Below are positions 27,515-36,702 of a stretch of DNA of 64,000 bases, piece after piece; the first letter of the stretch is position 1; every line of letters begins with the position of its first letter. The stretch comes from Bacteroidota bacterium. GTDB taxonomy: Bacteria; Bacteroidota; Bacteroidia; J057; JADKCL01. The notes below the pieces were generated by a model. That model worked only from the letters and a program-made list of their open reading frames with translations. It did not search any database and was not told the origin of the DNA. The stretch covers positions 124,001-188,000 of the forward strand of contig JADKCL010000001.1 in assembly GCA_016718825.1 (NCBI GenBank). Direction: 5' to 3'. The translations under genes and the position numbers were made by a program.

Positions 27515-29275
27515 ATGGGATGTGGATCATGTACCACCGGAGCCTGCTCAACAGGCGGCTGCGGTCAAAAAGGCGGCTGCAAAACAGGCGGCTGCAATAA
27601 GATGAACGCCTACGATTGGTTCGACAGCATGCAGCAGCCGACCCAAAGCGAATTCAACAACGTCTACGAAATCCGTTTTAAAAATACCCGCAAGGAATTT
27701 TTTCGCAATGCCAATGGCCTTTCCCTGATCACCGGCGACTTTGTCGCTGTCGAAAGTGATCGTGGATTCGATGTCGGGCAGATTTCGTTGGGTGGAATTT
27801 TGGCTCAGCTTCAGATGCGCAAGAAAAAGGTGCGTGGAGGCTTGGACAAAGTCAAAAAGATCTACCGCCGCGCGACCAAGGAAGACCTCGAAAAGCTGCA
27901 ACTCGCCCGCAGCCGCGAGCATGAAACCCTCGTCCGCAGCCGGGAAATCGTAAGGATACTTAACCTCGATATGAAAATGTCAGAGGTCGAGTACCAAGGC
28001 GACAATACCAAGGCCATTTTTTATTATATCTCGGATCAGCGTGTCGATTTCCGCGAATTGATCAAGCTGCTCGCTGGCGAGTTCAAGATTCGCATTGAGA
28101 TGAAGCAAATCGGTCTGCGATTCGAATCTGCACTCGTTGGCGGAATCGGTTCATGTGGCCGCGAACTTTGCTGTGCCACTTGGCTCAGCGATTTCAAAAC
28201 GGTCAGCACGGCTGCAGCCCGTTACCAAAACCTTTCTTTGAATCCGATGAAGATTTCGGGTCAATGCGGAAGGTTGAAATGTTGCCTGAACTTCGAATTG
28301 GATTCCTACCTTGATGCCTTGAAAGACATCCCCAAGGTGGATCGCATCGAAACGGAGATGGGAATGGCCTTCCTGCAAAAGACCGATATTTTCAAGCGTA
28401 CGCTTTGGTTCAGCTATGCCGGTGAAAGCACATGGATCGCGATGGAAGCCGATAAGGTGATGGAAATGGCGGCCATGAACAAAAAGGGCATTCGCCCGGC
28501 ATCGTTGCATTCGCTGGACAAGGAAATTGCCGAGGAAGACAAGGAAGCCGACTTTGTGGATGTCGTGGGCCAATCGATTCCACGGGAAGATCCAAAGCGC
28601 AAAAAGAAGAAAAAGAAGAAGCCCGGTCAGGAGGGCACTTCGAATGCCAACCGTCCGCGGGAAGCACGTGTAGAATCTGGTACACCCGGTTCAGAAGGCG
28701 AAGCTCCAAGAGTAGAAGGTCAAGACCAACGTGGTCCCCGCCCGCAAAATCAGCAGCCTCGTGACGGTCAACGTCAGCAAGGTGGCCGGGACAACCGTGG
28801 TCCCCGTCCGCAAAATCAGCAAAAGCAAGGCGGCCCAAGGCCCGAAGGTCAGGAAAATCGTGGCCCGAGACCAGAAGGCCAACAGCGCCAAGGCGGTCCA
28901 AGGCCCGAGGGTCAGGAAAATCGTGGTCCACGCCCGCAGAATCAACAGAAGCAAGGTGGTCCAAGGCCTGAAGGCAAGGAAAATCGTGGTCCAAGACCCG
29001 AAAATCAAGGGAAACAGCAAGGTCCAAGACCCGAAAACAAGGATCAGCGCGGTCCAAAACCGCAGCAACCGCCACGCAACGAGGGAAATCCGCAGGAGCA
29101 GCAGCCCCGCAGGGAGCAAGGTCCAAGGCCGGAGCAGAAGCCTCGGAACGAAGGCGGGCAGAATCAGAATACCAGCGGGCGCGACTTTAGGAAAATCGCA
29201 AAGAAGCCTTCCAATGACCGTCCGGGCCAAGGGCCGGATGGCGGAGGAAATTCCAACCCACCCGCCAACTCATGA
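27515..29275 (+). CDS. ricT: RicT/PSP1 domain protein with long repetitive tail
   Basis: The 586-residue protein begins MGCGSCTTGACSTGG and has eight cysteines in the first ~30 residues. The PSP1/YaaT domain spans about residues 45-310 with GGIGSCGRELCC and GQCGRLKCCLNFEL. In Bacillus, RicT (YaaT) is part of an Fe-S-containing complex that affects RNase Y and mRNA processing. After residue ~365 there is a basic run (KRKKKKKKKPGQ) and a ~200-residue low-complexity tail of GPRPENQ/GPRPEGQ units. The start at 27515 follows a GAAGAAG region and drops 22 unlikely residues. The stop overlaps the ATG of gldH (ATGA). Confidence 0.85.
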   Translation: MGCGSCTTGACSTGGCGQKGGCKTGGCNKMNAYDWFDSMQQPTQSEFNNVYEIRFKNTRKEFFRNANGLSLITGDFVAVESDRGFDVGQISLGGILAQLQMRKKKVRGGLDKVKKIYRRATKEDLEKLQLARSREHETLVRSREIVRILNLDMKMSEVEYQGDNTKAIFYYISDQRVDFRELIKLLAGEFKIRIEMKQIGLRFESALVGGIGSCGRELCCATWLSDFKTVSTAAARYQNLSLNPMKISGQCGRLKCCLNFELDSYLDALKDIPKVDRIETEMGMAFLQKTDIFKRTLWFSYAGESTWIAMEADKVMEMAAMNKKGIRPASLHSLDKEIAEEDKEADFVDVVGQSIPREDPKRKKKKKKKPGQEGTSNANRPREARVESGTPGSEGEAPRVEGQDQRGPRPQNQQPRDGQRQQGGRDNRGPRPQNQQKQGGPRPEGQENRGPRPEGQQRQGGPRPEGQENRGPRPQNQQKQGGPRPEGKENRGPRPENQGKQQGPRPENKDQRGPKPQQPPRNEGNPQEQQPRREQGPRPEQKPRNEGGQNQNTSGRDFRKIAKKPSNDRPGQGPDGGGNSNPPANS

Positions 29276-29751
29276 TGCAGCGATTCCGCACATGGTGTTT
29301 CTTGGTGGGGATTCTGATCGTGTTTTCAGGATGCTCCAAACATTGGCAGTCCGCTGAAAAGGACTTTGAAAGCAAGTGTTGGAGTGTTTCGGATACCTTG
29401 GTGCTGTCATTCGAAAACACGGACACGAATGCGGTCTACGAATTGTCGTTTCCGGTGACCGTCAATGATGATTATCCCTTTCACAACCTTTATTTGCATG
29501 TGATATTGAATGCACCTTCGGGCGATGCATCGACCATTCCCACGGAATTTGTCTTGGCAGATCCCAACGGGAATTGGTTGTCGGAGCCATCGGGGGAGGT
29601 TGTACCGTTCCTGCTGAAGGTTCCGGAGGGGATTCGCTTCAGCCAAACTGGGAAATATTCACTGCGGCTGTTTCACTACATGCGTGACCCCGACCTTTGC
29701 GGTGTGGAAAGCGCCGGGATTGCCGTAGATCCGATGGTGGTGGAGCAATAA
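29272..29751 (+). CDS. gldH: Gliding motility lipoprotein GldH
   Basis: The 159-residue protein has a lipoprotein signal ending IVFSGC (Cys21). The body shows the GldH text YPFHNLYLHVIL and FVLADPNGNWL, and an all-beta pattern. GldH is needed for gliding and for T9SS function in Flavobacterium, where it supports GldJ and the GldK ring on the periplasmic side. It is translationally coupled to ricT, and its stop directly abuts the murF stop (TAATTA). Either of the two tandem ATGs could serve as start. Confidence 0.85.
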   Translation: MMQRFRTWCFLVGILIVFSGCSKHWQSAEKDFESKCWSVSDTLVLSFENTDTNAVYELSFPVTVNDDYPFHNLYLHVILNAPSGDASTIPTEFVLADPNGNWLSEPSGEVVPFLLKVPEGIRFSQTGKYSLRLFHYMRDPDLCGVESAGIAVDPMVVEQ

Positions 29752-31071
29752 TTAGAGGTGGATTTCCATCGCCGGCAGTAGGCGCTCCAATGCCATTCCA
29801 CGAGATCCTTTTAGCAGGATGAATTGGCAACCCTCCAAATCCTTGGCGATATTGGCTTGCGCCTCCGCAATCGTCTCATAACTCCGCACCTTATCATCGT
29901 CCTGCGGAATACTCTTCAAAAAATGGGGACCGATGCCAACGATCAACGCATTCGGGAGTTGCTTTCGTGCAAATTCCCAAATCTCCGAATGCAATTCGTC
30001 AGATGTTGGACCAAGTTCAAACATGTCTCCGAGGACTAACGCCACCGATGCGTGTTCTTGGGCTGCGATGCTGGCAATGGTTGCCTTCATGGAAGACGGG
30101 TTCGCATTGTAGGCATCAAGCAAGATGCTGCGTTCGCCTTGACGGTGCAATTGACTGCGGTTCATTCGGGGAAGGTATCCTGCAAGGGCGGTCTGAATGC
30201 CTTCGTCACTGATGCCGAAGTGTTGCCCTACCGCCACGGCAAGCAAGGCATTTTCTGCATTGTGGCGACCATGGAGATGAATGCGCGCCTGCAGACTTTT
30301 GCCACGTGCGACCAACGTGATGAATTGGCCTTCCTCGTTTTCTTGCGTCCGGAGAATGTGGTACGGACTCTCCGGGGAACCATATCCGATATTTTCGGAA
30401 ATGCCCGCCGCAACTTCGGCTACCAACGGATCATTCTCGTTGACAAATGCAATGCCTTGATGCTCGCGCAAAAAGTCAAACATTTCGCCCTTGGTACGCT
30501 GCACGCCAAGGATTCCGCCCATGCCTTCCAAGTGTGCTTGGCCAATGTTGGTGATCACCCCGTGTGTCGGCAGGGCAATGTTCACCAATTCTTCGATGTC
30601 CTTTGGTTTGTTCGCGCCCATTTCGATGACCGCAATTTCCGTTTCCGGGGGCATGGCGAGCAGGGTCAACGGAACGCCGATGTGGTTGTTGAGATTGCCT
30701 TGGGTCGCGTATGCGCGACGCTCGGAACTGAGCACGGCGTGCACCAACTCCTTGGTAGTGGTTTTCCCATTGCTGCCGGTGATTGCAAATACCGGAATAT
30801 CAAAGGTTTCCCGGTATTGCCGTGCGAGCCCCTGCAAGGCAAGTAATACATTCGGGACCAAAATGTAACGGTCGTCATCCTCTGGCACGACTGCGGGGTC
30901 ATCGACAACCACGAATCCTGCACCGTCAAGAAGAGCTTGGGCCGCAAATCGATTGCCATCAAAGTTGTCACCTTTGAGCGCAAAAAAAATGTCCCCGAGC
31001 CGGATCTTCCGTGTATCCGTGGAAACAGCCTTTTGTCTCAGGTAGGCTTCCCAGATTTTTGATTGCGGCAT
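29752..31071 (-). CDS. murF: UDP-N-acetylmuramoyl-tripeptide--D-alanyl-D-alanine ligase
   Basis: The 439-residue protein has the Mur ligase ATP loop GSNGKTTTKELVHAVL, an N-terminal domain with STDTRKIRLGDIFFALKG (MurE/MurF type), IEMGANKPKDIEELV, and a C-terminal domain with LDAYNANPSSM and FILLKGSRGMALE. It adds D-Ala-D-Ala to the UDP-MurNAc tripeptide in the cytoplasm, the last step of the soluble precursor. It stands apart from the other mur genes, which is usual in this phylum, and diverges from the FG-GAP gene by ~36 nt. Confidence 0.95.
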   Translation of the reverse strand: MPQSKIWEAYLRQKAVSTDTRKIRLGDIFFALKGDNFDGNRFAAQALLDGAGFVVVDDPAVVPEDDDRYILVPNVLLALQGLARQYRETFDIPVFAITGSNGKTTTKELVHAVLSSERRAYATQGNLNNHIGVPLTLLAMPPETEIAVIEMGANKPKDIEELVNIALPTHGVITNIGQAHLEGMGGILGVQRTKGEMFDFLREHQGIAFVNENDPLVAEVAAGISENIGYGSPESPYHILRTQENEEGQFITLVARGKSLQARIHLHGRHNAENALLAVAVGQHFGISDEGIQTALAGYLPRMNRSQLHRQGERSILLDAYNANPSSMKATIASIAAQEHASVALVLGDMFELGPTSDELHSEIWEFARKQLPNALIVGIGPHFLKSIPQDDDKVRSYETIAEAQANIAKDLEGCQFILLKGSRGMALERLLPAMEIHL

Positions 31072-31107
31072 CTTGTTTCCGTAATTTTAGTCAAAATTAA
31101 GCGTTCG

Positions 31108-33354
31108 ATGAATTCTGCCAAATACCTCTTTCTCCTCTTGCTTGGATTCAGTGCAAACTTGGTGAATGCCCAAAACTATGTTTTTTCCAATGACATTCCA
31201 GTAAGTGCTGCAAGCCTTTCGCTTCCGATGGCCTGGGCTGGCGGACTGAATGCCCCGCAATTCAGCGAAATTGACTTGGACAACGATGGACGAATGGACC
31301 TTGCCGTCTTCGATCGGGTCGGTCCACGGTTGCTGACTTTTCGCAATCGCGGAGCTGCTGGGCAGATCGACTATGAATTTGCGCCGCATTTCATTTCCCA
31401 GTTTCCAGCCAATATGAAGGACTGGATGCTGTTGCGTGATTTTGACGATGACGGGTACGTCGATATTTTCACAGCAGTTCCCCAAGTATCGAATGTGCGT
31501 GTTTATCGCAATACATCTGCTTTGACGGGAGGCACTTTAAGTTTTAGCCTATTTAAGGACACAATCATTTCCGTCTATCCGCCGACGCTGGCCTTGTATA
31601 GCGGAAAATCTGATATTCCTGGGATTGACGACATAGATGGAGACGGCGATTTGGACATCTTGACATTCGGAGTCGGAGGACAAAAGATCGAATGGCATAA
31701 AAATCTCTCGGTGGAAAACACCGGAGGATTGCTTGGGATGGATTTTGACCTCCAATCTCGATGTTTTGGACATTTTGAGGAAGACGCATTCACCTGTGAG
31801 GCCCTGATCAATCGCATTCCATGTGGCACAGGGGAGCGCTCCGGATACGATGGCAGGGACTTGGAAAATGCGGTTTTGCATGCAGGTTCGACGACCCTGT
31901 CATTGGATTTGAATGCAGATGGACTCAAGGATCTGATCATCGGTGATGTTGGCTGCCCCACGTTGTATGCCTTGGTGAATGGCGGGACAACCCAAATTGC
32001 GCATTTTGTTTCGACGGAGGATCACTACCCCAACAGTGATTCATCGGTACATGTTACGAGTTTTCCTGCACCCTTTTACCTGGACATCGACAATGACGGT
32101 GTCAAGGATTTGCTGACTGCTCCCAACAATACCTCGCTCTTGGAGGATGTGACGGGCGTGATGTTTCACAAAAACCTGGGCACGACATCACAACCAGACT
32201 TCGAATTTCAGCGCTATGGCGTTTTCCAGGAGGGAATGATCGACATCGGCACGGCGGCAGCACCAGCTTTCTTGGACTACAATGGAGATGGCTTGCTCGA
32301 TCTTTTGGTGGGTGGTGCGGGGCGATACGATTCATTGGTCGGTTATTTGCCTCGTTTGCAATTGTTTGAAAACGTGGGCACCGCACAATTACCTGCATTT
32401 GAAATGGTTGATCCAGATTATTTGGGTTTGCATGGAAATTCGGCGTTTGCGAATATCAGCTGGATCAAACCGGCGCCGGGAGATTTGGATGGCGATGGCG
32501 ATCAAGACCTGCTGTTAGGCTGTTCCGATGGCACGCTATTTTATTTCCTCAACACTGCGCCGCCCAATACTGCTGCCAATTTCATCCTGACGACGGCCAA
32601 CTATGCAGCAATCGACGTTGGAACCAACTGCGCGCCGCAATTGGTAGACCTGGACAATGACAGCGACCTCGATCTTTTGGCAGGAAATCACCGGGGCTAT
32701 GTTCACTATTTCGCCAATAACGGAACCGCCTCCTTGCCCAGTTTTGTCTTGGTGGATGATACTTTTGGAATGGTCAAGGTCAATGACCAGTCTGGACAGC
32801 CGGTTTCCAATGGATTTTCCCAGCCGTTTGCCGTTGATTATGACGATGACGGTGATTTAGACCTTTTGGTCGGTGGAATTGATGGCCTCGTGGCAGTCTA
32901 TGAAGACATTAGTCCTGTTTCCGGCGCCACTTTTGTACGTGGACAGGATTTGTTTGGCCTCGATTTTGGATTGTATGCCAATCCAGTTGCTGTGGTGCTG
33001 GACAGTGCGCGCCTCACCTACGTGGTAGGTGACATGCGTGGCGGGTTGATGCTGTTGCGCGATGCTGGAGCAGTAGGCACCGTTGCAGGCGAATCCCCCT
33101 TGGAAGGCAATCTCAAGCTTTTTCCAAATCCTGCAATGGGACAAGCTTCATTCCTGTTTTCGGGGACAAATGGATTCAATAAGGGTCGTTACCAAGGCTA
33201 CGATGCCATGGGAAGGGAGTCCTTTGCCGGGGATTGGCAGGCGAATGGAGGCACCATTGACCTTGGAAAAATTCGGCCAGGTATTTATTGGATCGTTTTC
33301 ACCGCCAAGTCGGGCACGCTCTCCAGCAAGCTGATCGTGACGGAAAGTCGCTGA
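31108..33354 (+). CDS. FG-GAP/VCBS-repeat secreted protein with T9SS sorting domain
   Basis: The ~748-residue protein has a signal peptide (YLFLLLLGFSANLVNAQ). At least nine Asp-rich FG-GAP/VCBS units follow, for example DLDNDGRMDLAVFD, DFDDDGYVDIFTA, DIDGDGDLDILTF, DYNGDGLLDLLVGG and DYDDDGDLDLLVGG. They fold as a seven-bladed propeller in integrin-like proteins and bind Ca2+. The last ~80 residues (KLFPNPAMGQASFLF ... LSSKLIVTESR) form a T9SS sorting domain. It is probably a surface protein for adhesion or polymer binding; the ligand is unknown. The start at 31108 is chosen because it places the signal peptide at the N-terminus. Confidence 0.88.
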   Translation: MNSAKYLFLLLLGFSANLVNAQNYVFSNDIPVSAASLSLPMAWAGGLNAPQFSEIDLDNDGRMDLAVFDRVGPRLLTFRNRGAAGQIDYEFAPHFISQFPANMKDWMLLRDFDDDGYVDIFTAVPQVSNVRVYRNTSALTGGTLSFSLFKDTIISVYPPTLALYSGKSDIPGIDDIDGDGDLDILTFGVGGQKIEWHKNLSVENTGGLLGMDFDLQSRCFGHFEEDAFTCEALINRIPCGTGERSGYDGRDLENAVLHAGSTTLSLDLNADGLKDLIIGDVGCPTLYALVNGGTTQIAHFVSTEDHYPNSDSSVHVTSFPAPFYLDIDNDGVKDLLTAPNNTSLLEDVTGVMFHKNLGTTSQPDFEFQRYGVFQEGMIDIGTAAAPAFLDYNGDGLLDLLVGGAGRYDSLVGYLPRLQLFENVGTAQLPAFEMVDPDYLGLHGNSAFANISWIKPAPGDLDGDGDQDLLLGCSDGTLFYFLNTAPPNTAANFILTTANYAAIDVGTNCAPQLVDLDNDSDLDLLAGNHRGYVHYFANNGTASLPSFVLVDDTFGMVKVNDQSGQPVSNGFSQPFAVDYDDDGDLDLLVGGIDGLVAVYEDISPVSGATFVRGQDLFGLDFGLYANPVAVVLDSARLTYVVGDMRGGLMLLRDAGAVGTVAGESPLEGNLKLFPNPAMGQASFLFSGTNGFNKGRYQGYDAMGRESFAGDWQANGGTIDLGKIRPGIYWIVFTAKSGTLSSKLIVTESR

Positions 33355-33368
33355 CGCTAGCCGCGTTT

Positions 33369-33932
33369 TTACAGAGGTTGCGATTCAAAACCGATTCTAT
33401 TCTGCTCCATTTGCAGACAATGTCGCTGAGCATGTCGGCAGAGGAAGACCACATACTGGTACACATCCAATTTCCCGATTTCATTGACGGTCATGGTTGT
33501 TTTTGTATGATGGCCCCAACCACCCTCCAAAGACTTGACGGCGTCTTTGCACCGATGCATTTGAGATAGAAAGTTCTCTTTTGTTACTCCCGGGATTGAA
33601 TTTGTGCGTGGATCCATGTGATCGGGGCGATGCCAAACGAACGCCTGAAAGACACCGGCTTCAGCCAAAGCCTCCGGAATCAACTGATAATTTGGGTCCA
33701 AGTAGATCTCTGTCCCTTTTGCCTTGGCTGCGAGGCTTTTGCGCGTACCCTTTTCGATGAGGAGCAGGAGATAGTGACTTGTAAGGACAATATGGTCCAA
33801 AATCTCCGTGATGGACCAGCCGTTTGTGGGCGGAACCCAGGATGCGAGTTCGGGCTTGGAGTCAAACCAAGGCAGCACGCGGGTGACGGCGTCTTCAATT
33901 TCTGCGAGAGTCGTGGATTCGTGAGGTGTCAT
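33369..33932 (-). CDS. DinB-like metal-binding four-helix protein
   Basis: This 187-residue protein shows the DinB/YfiT superfamily pattern: a helical bundle with WSITEILDHIVLTSHYLLLL near the N-terminus and YQYVVFLCRHAQRHCLQM near the C-terminus, giving the His residues of the usual divalent-metal triad. Members include thiol-dependent transferases and many uncharacterised proteins, so the reaction is not known here. It converges with the FG-GAP gene, with 14 nt between stops. Confidence 0.75.
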   Translation of the reverse strand: MTPHESTTLAEIEDAVTRVLPWFDSKPELASWVPPTNGWSITEILDHIVLTSHYLLLLIEKGTRKSLAAKAKGTEIYLDPNYQLIPEALAEAGVFQAFVWHRPDHMDPRTNSIPGVTKENFLSQMHRCKDAVKSLEGGWGHHTKTTMTVNEIGKLDVYQYVVFLCRHAQRHCLQMEQNRIGFESQPL

Positions 33933-33963
33933 GGCTTTGAAAAGAGGTGTAGGAAAAAAGGAA

Positions 33964-33993
33964 ATCGGGCTAGAAGTTGCCTCCTAGCCCGAT
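33964..33993 (-). terminator. Terminator downstream of gldJ
   Basis: Arms 33964-33973 and 33984-33993 are a perfect 10-bp stem (ATCGGGCTAG) with a 10-nt loop; on the minus strand a T-rich run follows. It is 27 nt after the gldJ stop. Confidence 0.8.
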
Positions 33994-34020
33994 CATTTGA
34001 TAATCCTTTTTACGCTTGGA

Positions 34021-35181
34021 TTAGAATGGGCTTCCCAAACGGATCATGGCGCAACGGAAACCGATCATCGCAGAGCTAGAGTCGGCATTGTAGAAGCGGC
34101 GTGAACCAGGGGTGAGGAAGTAAGCGATATCTGCCCAGCTACCACCGCGATACACTTTGATGTTGTCGAACTGCGAGTTGTTCGGCTCATTTGGATCGGG
34201 GTTGAAGAGGAGCGAGTTTTTCTCGTTGTAAGTAAAGTCATCCAACCACTGGTCAGGGCGCAATTCGGTGCGGCCACGGCGGCGGTTAGGGTTGAGGTCT
34301 TCGACATCTTCGCCGGAGAGCACACGGTAGGTATCCATGGTCCACTCGCAAACGTTGCCAGCCATATTGTAGGCACCGAAGTCGTTAGGATAGAAGGAGC
34401 GCACAGGAGCGGTGATCATGTAGCCGTCTGTGTAGTGGCGGCCATCGCCACCAGCCCAGCCAGCGTAGTCACCACGGCCGCGCTTGAAGTTGGCACGGAA
34501 ACGGCCTTCTTGATCGCGGAGTGATTTACCTTCCCAAGGATAGTTTTCTTCTTCGAGGAGACCACGGGCAGCATATTCCCATTCGGCTTCCGTCGGGAGA
34601 CGGTAGGCAGGATAGAGAATTTCTTCTGGGTCACGCTCCATGATCGTTTTGTTGACGATCACTGTACGCCACTTAGCATATTCGTTGGCTTGGTGCCAGT
34701 TCACACCAACCACAGGGTAGGTATTGAATGCTTCGTGAGCGTAGTAGTATTGGGTATAAGGGTCGTTGAATGCGAGGTCGCGCAACCATACCGTGGTATC
34801 AGGATAAAGTTGGCGGTGCATTACGTCACCTGAATCTTTCAAGATATACCAAAGGAACTCTTTGTAGTCCACGTTGGCAATTTCGGTTTCATCGATGTAG
34901 AAGGAGTGAACCGTCACTTGACGCTCACGGTTGTTCATGTTCCATTCGATGTCTTTTTCGCCACCGCCCATGATGAAGGTACCACCTTGCACAAAGACGA
35001 GGCCTGGCGCTGGATCCATGCCCTCAAATTTCCGAACTTGGAATCCGCCCTCTTCGTTGTATTTCAGACCAGTTTTGGTACTGTTTTTGCCAACGAAGTT
35101 GATGTTGCTTCCGCCTCCGCAGCCGAAGAAGGTTCCTGTGATGACAGCGATCACGAGGAATAGCAAACTTTTCTGTCTCAT
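34021..35181 (-). CDS. gldJ: Gliding motility/T9SS lipoprotein GldJ-like (FGE-sulfatase fold)
   Basis: The 386-residue lipoprotein has its acylated Cys at residue 21 (ITGTFFGCGG). The segment STKTGLKYNEEGGFQVRKF is like the GldJ signature between signal and domain. The rest is an SUMF1/formylglycine-generating-enzyme fold (GLVFVQGGTFIMGGGEKD, GVNWHQANEYAKWR, RLPTEAEWEYAARG, NVCEWTMDTY, WADIAYFLTPGSRRFYN). GldK shares this fold, but GldK normally precedes gldLMN, which are absent. In Flavobacterium gldJ adjoins porU and porV, as it roughly does here. GldJ is an outer-membrane lipoprotein needed for gliding motors and GldK stability. It is shorter than Flavobacterium GldJ. Confidence 0.75.
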   Translation of the reverse strand: MRQKSLLFLVIAVITGTFFGCGGGSNINFVGKNSTKTGLKYNEEGGFQVRKFEGMDPAPGLVFVQGGTFIMGGGEKDIEWNMNNRERQVTVHSFYIDETEIANVDYKEFLWYILKDSGDVMHRQLYPDTTVWLRDLAFNDPYTQYYYAHEAFNTYPVVGVNWHQANEYAKWRTVIVNKTIMERDPEEILYPAYRLPTEAEWEYAARGLLEEENYPWEGKSLRDQEGRFRANFKRGRGDYAGWAGGDGRHYTDGYMITAPVRSFYPNDFGAYNMAGNVCEWTMDTYRVLSGEDVEDLNPNRRRGRTELRPDQWLDDFTYNEKNSLLFNPDPNEPNNSQFDNIKVYRGGSWADIAYFLTPGSRRFYNADSSSAMIGFRCAMIRLGSPF

Positions 35182-35266
35182 CGTGTAGTAACGTTTAAAA
35201 AGGATTACAAAACTAAACTAGCAGTGCCTATTTATATTCTTGACTTATACTAATTCCGAGAGGTAA

Positions 35267-35298
35267 CAAAGATAGATTGAATCAATATCTCGGACAAG
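35267..35298 (-). promoter_or_regulatory. Putative promoter of gldJ
   Basis: On the minus strand TTG (within CTTG, 35295-35298) is followed after 20 nt by TATCTTTG (35267-35274), an exact TTG-N20-TAnnTTTG arrangement as known for Bacteroidota. The 5' leader would be ~80 nt. It overlaps the 3' end of porP/sprF. Confidence 0.5.
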
Positions 35299-36325
35299 GC
35301 ATTTTTCTGTGCTTGAAGTACGTTGGCTTATTGCGCTCAAATTCCATGATCAGCGCAAGCTCGTGCGAACCGCCGGAAATGCCGTTGGTCAAGCGTGAGA
35401 GCGTATAATCATAAGAGTAGCCAATCGAGAAAATGCCTTGTTTGAAACCAATCAAACCAGCGAGCATGTCGCTTGTGACAAATTGTCCCTCAAAATTATT
35501 GTAGTTGGTGCGGTACCAGAGACCAAAGACCATCGGGTCAATGTTCACATAGGCACCGAGATTCAGTTGGTTGAAATTGCGCTGCTTCATAAAAATGACA
35601 GCTGGCGAAATCGCAACCTTGTCTGGATCATTGGGTGGGCCAACAGGAATTTTCAAACCTGCGGTGGCGGTAAACTTCGTTGGAAGGCGCAAGGAGTCGC
35701 CACTGTTGACGGTCGTGATGAACGTCTGATAGGGCTGTGTCAAGTGGTGTGCAGAGACACCAACCCATGCTACGCGGTTGTAATAGACAGCACCAAAGTG
35801 GATGTCTGGATTAAAACGGCTTTGCGTTGGGAAAACTTCTTGCGTTGCATAGATAAAACCCTCTCTTGGATCAATCTGATCCGAGAAACGGAGTTTCTGA
35901 AAGTCGATGCTCGCTTGCTCCAATCCGCCACCCAAACCAAGGCGCAGATTTTGCTCATGGCCTCTACGGCCAAATTGCATTGCAAACGAGTAGTTGAGAT
36001 TCACCGTGAGCTTGGAAAGATTGCCTTCGCCAGCTTGGTCGCGGGTGATGGTGCCACCTAGTCCTTGCTGGGTTTTGCCCTTGCCGAGCAAAATCGGCTG
36101 GTCATAGGAAAACGCCTGCTGCCGGTAGGTGCCTGGAATGGCGACCCACTGGGCACGGTAGTTGATCGAAACCCGGGGTCCCAACGCAGCTCCAGTAAAA
36201 GCCGGATTCAGCAAAGGCTGATTGGCATAAAACTGAGTGTATTGGGGATCCTGGGCGTGCGCTTGCGCAAATCCCGCTACTGCGAAATATGCTAGCACAA
36301 AAATACGCGTGATGCCTCTTTTCAT
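35282..36325 (-). CDS. PorP/SprF family T9SS outer-membrane protein
   Basis: The 347-residue protein has a signal peptide (FVLAYFAVAGFAQAHAQ) and then the family hallmark DPQYTQFYANQPLLNPAFTGA. The remainder alternates beta strands as in outer-membrane barrels (LTVNLNYSFAMQFG, FGLWYRTNYNNFEGQFV, FSIGYSYDYTLSRL). SprF is needed to deliver the adhesin SprB through the T9SS, and PorP is a related P. gingivalis component; genomes often have many copies paired with a large adhesin. Here no giant adhesin is next to it, but gldJ follows on the same strand at 100 nt. Confidence 0.88.
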   Translation of the reverse strand: MKRGITRIFVLAYFAVAGFAQAHAQDPQYTQFYANQPLLNPAFTGAALGPRVSINYRAQWVAIPGTYRQQAFSYDQPILLGKGKTQQGLGGTITRDQAGEGNLSKLTVNLNYSFAMQFGRRGHEQNLRLGLGGGLEQASIDFQKLRFSDQIDPREGFIYATQEVFPTQSRFNPDIHFGAVYYNRVAWVGVSAHHLTQPYQTFITTVNSGDSLRLPTKFTATAGLKIPVGPPNDPDKVAISPAVIFMKQRNFNQLNLGAYVNIDPMVFGLWYRTNYNNFEGQFVTSDMLAGLIGFKQGIFSIGYSYDYTLSRLTNGISGGSHELALIMEFERNKPTYFKHRKMPCPRY

Positions 36326-36702
36326 ATCACAGTGCCAAAATTTTACAAACTGTCAGCTTCTTTAGCTCTGAGTTGATAAAACATTAAACAAACCGCCCAG
36401 CAAATATCTATTTCGTAAAGATAGATAAAAATATTCAAAATCCCATCGCTACGAAAAAAAATGACAGACTCAAGAGCGATTTATACACAGCTTGTGGTTT
36501 CCGGCATTTTTGCGCCTTTGACCACTCTACTGAGGAAACCTACCCAAAATCGTCTTACCTATTCGCAAGCAGCAATGGAACCTGTGCTTCTCAATCAGGT
36601 GCTAAGGTAGGCATTCCATGTGAATTGATTTTACTTTTCCCCATTTCCACCACATATTTTTTTAATTTTGGATGATTGGCTGAAATACAGCACAAGAAAG
36701 AT
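36326..36702. other. Gene-free divergent spacer between porP/sprF and sdaAB
   Basis: This 377-nt stretch is AT-rich. A TAATTTTG box lies at 36663-36670 on the plus strand, 32 nt before the sdaAB start, without a matching TTG 17-23 nt upstream. I see no gene, tRNA or strong hairpin. Confidence 0.6.

Noticed and set aside
34021..35181. GldK instead of GldJ
   Set aside because: No gldL, gldM or gldN follow, the pre-domain text resembles GldJ and porUV are close; GldK is less likely, though not excluded.
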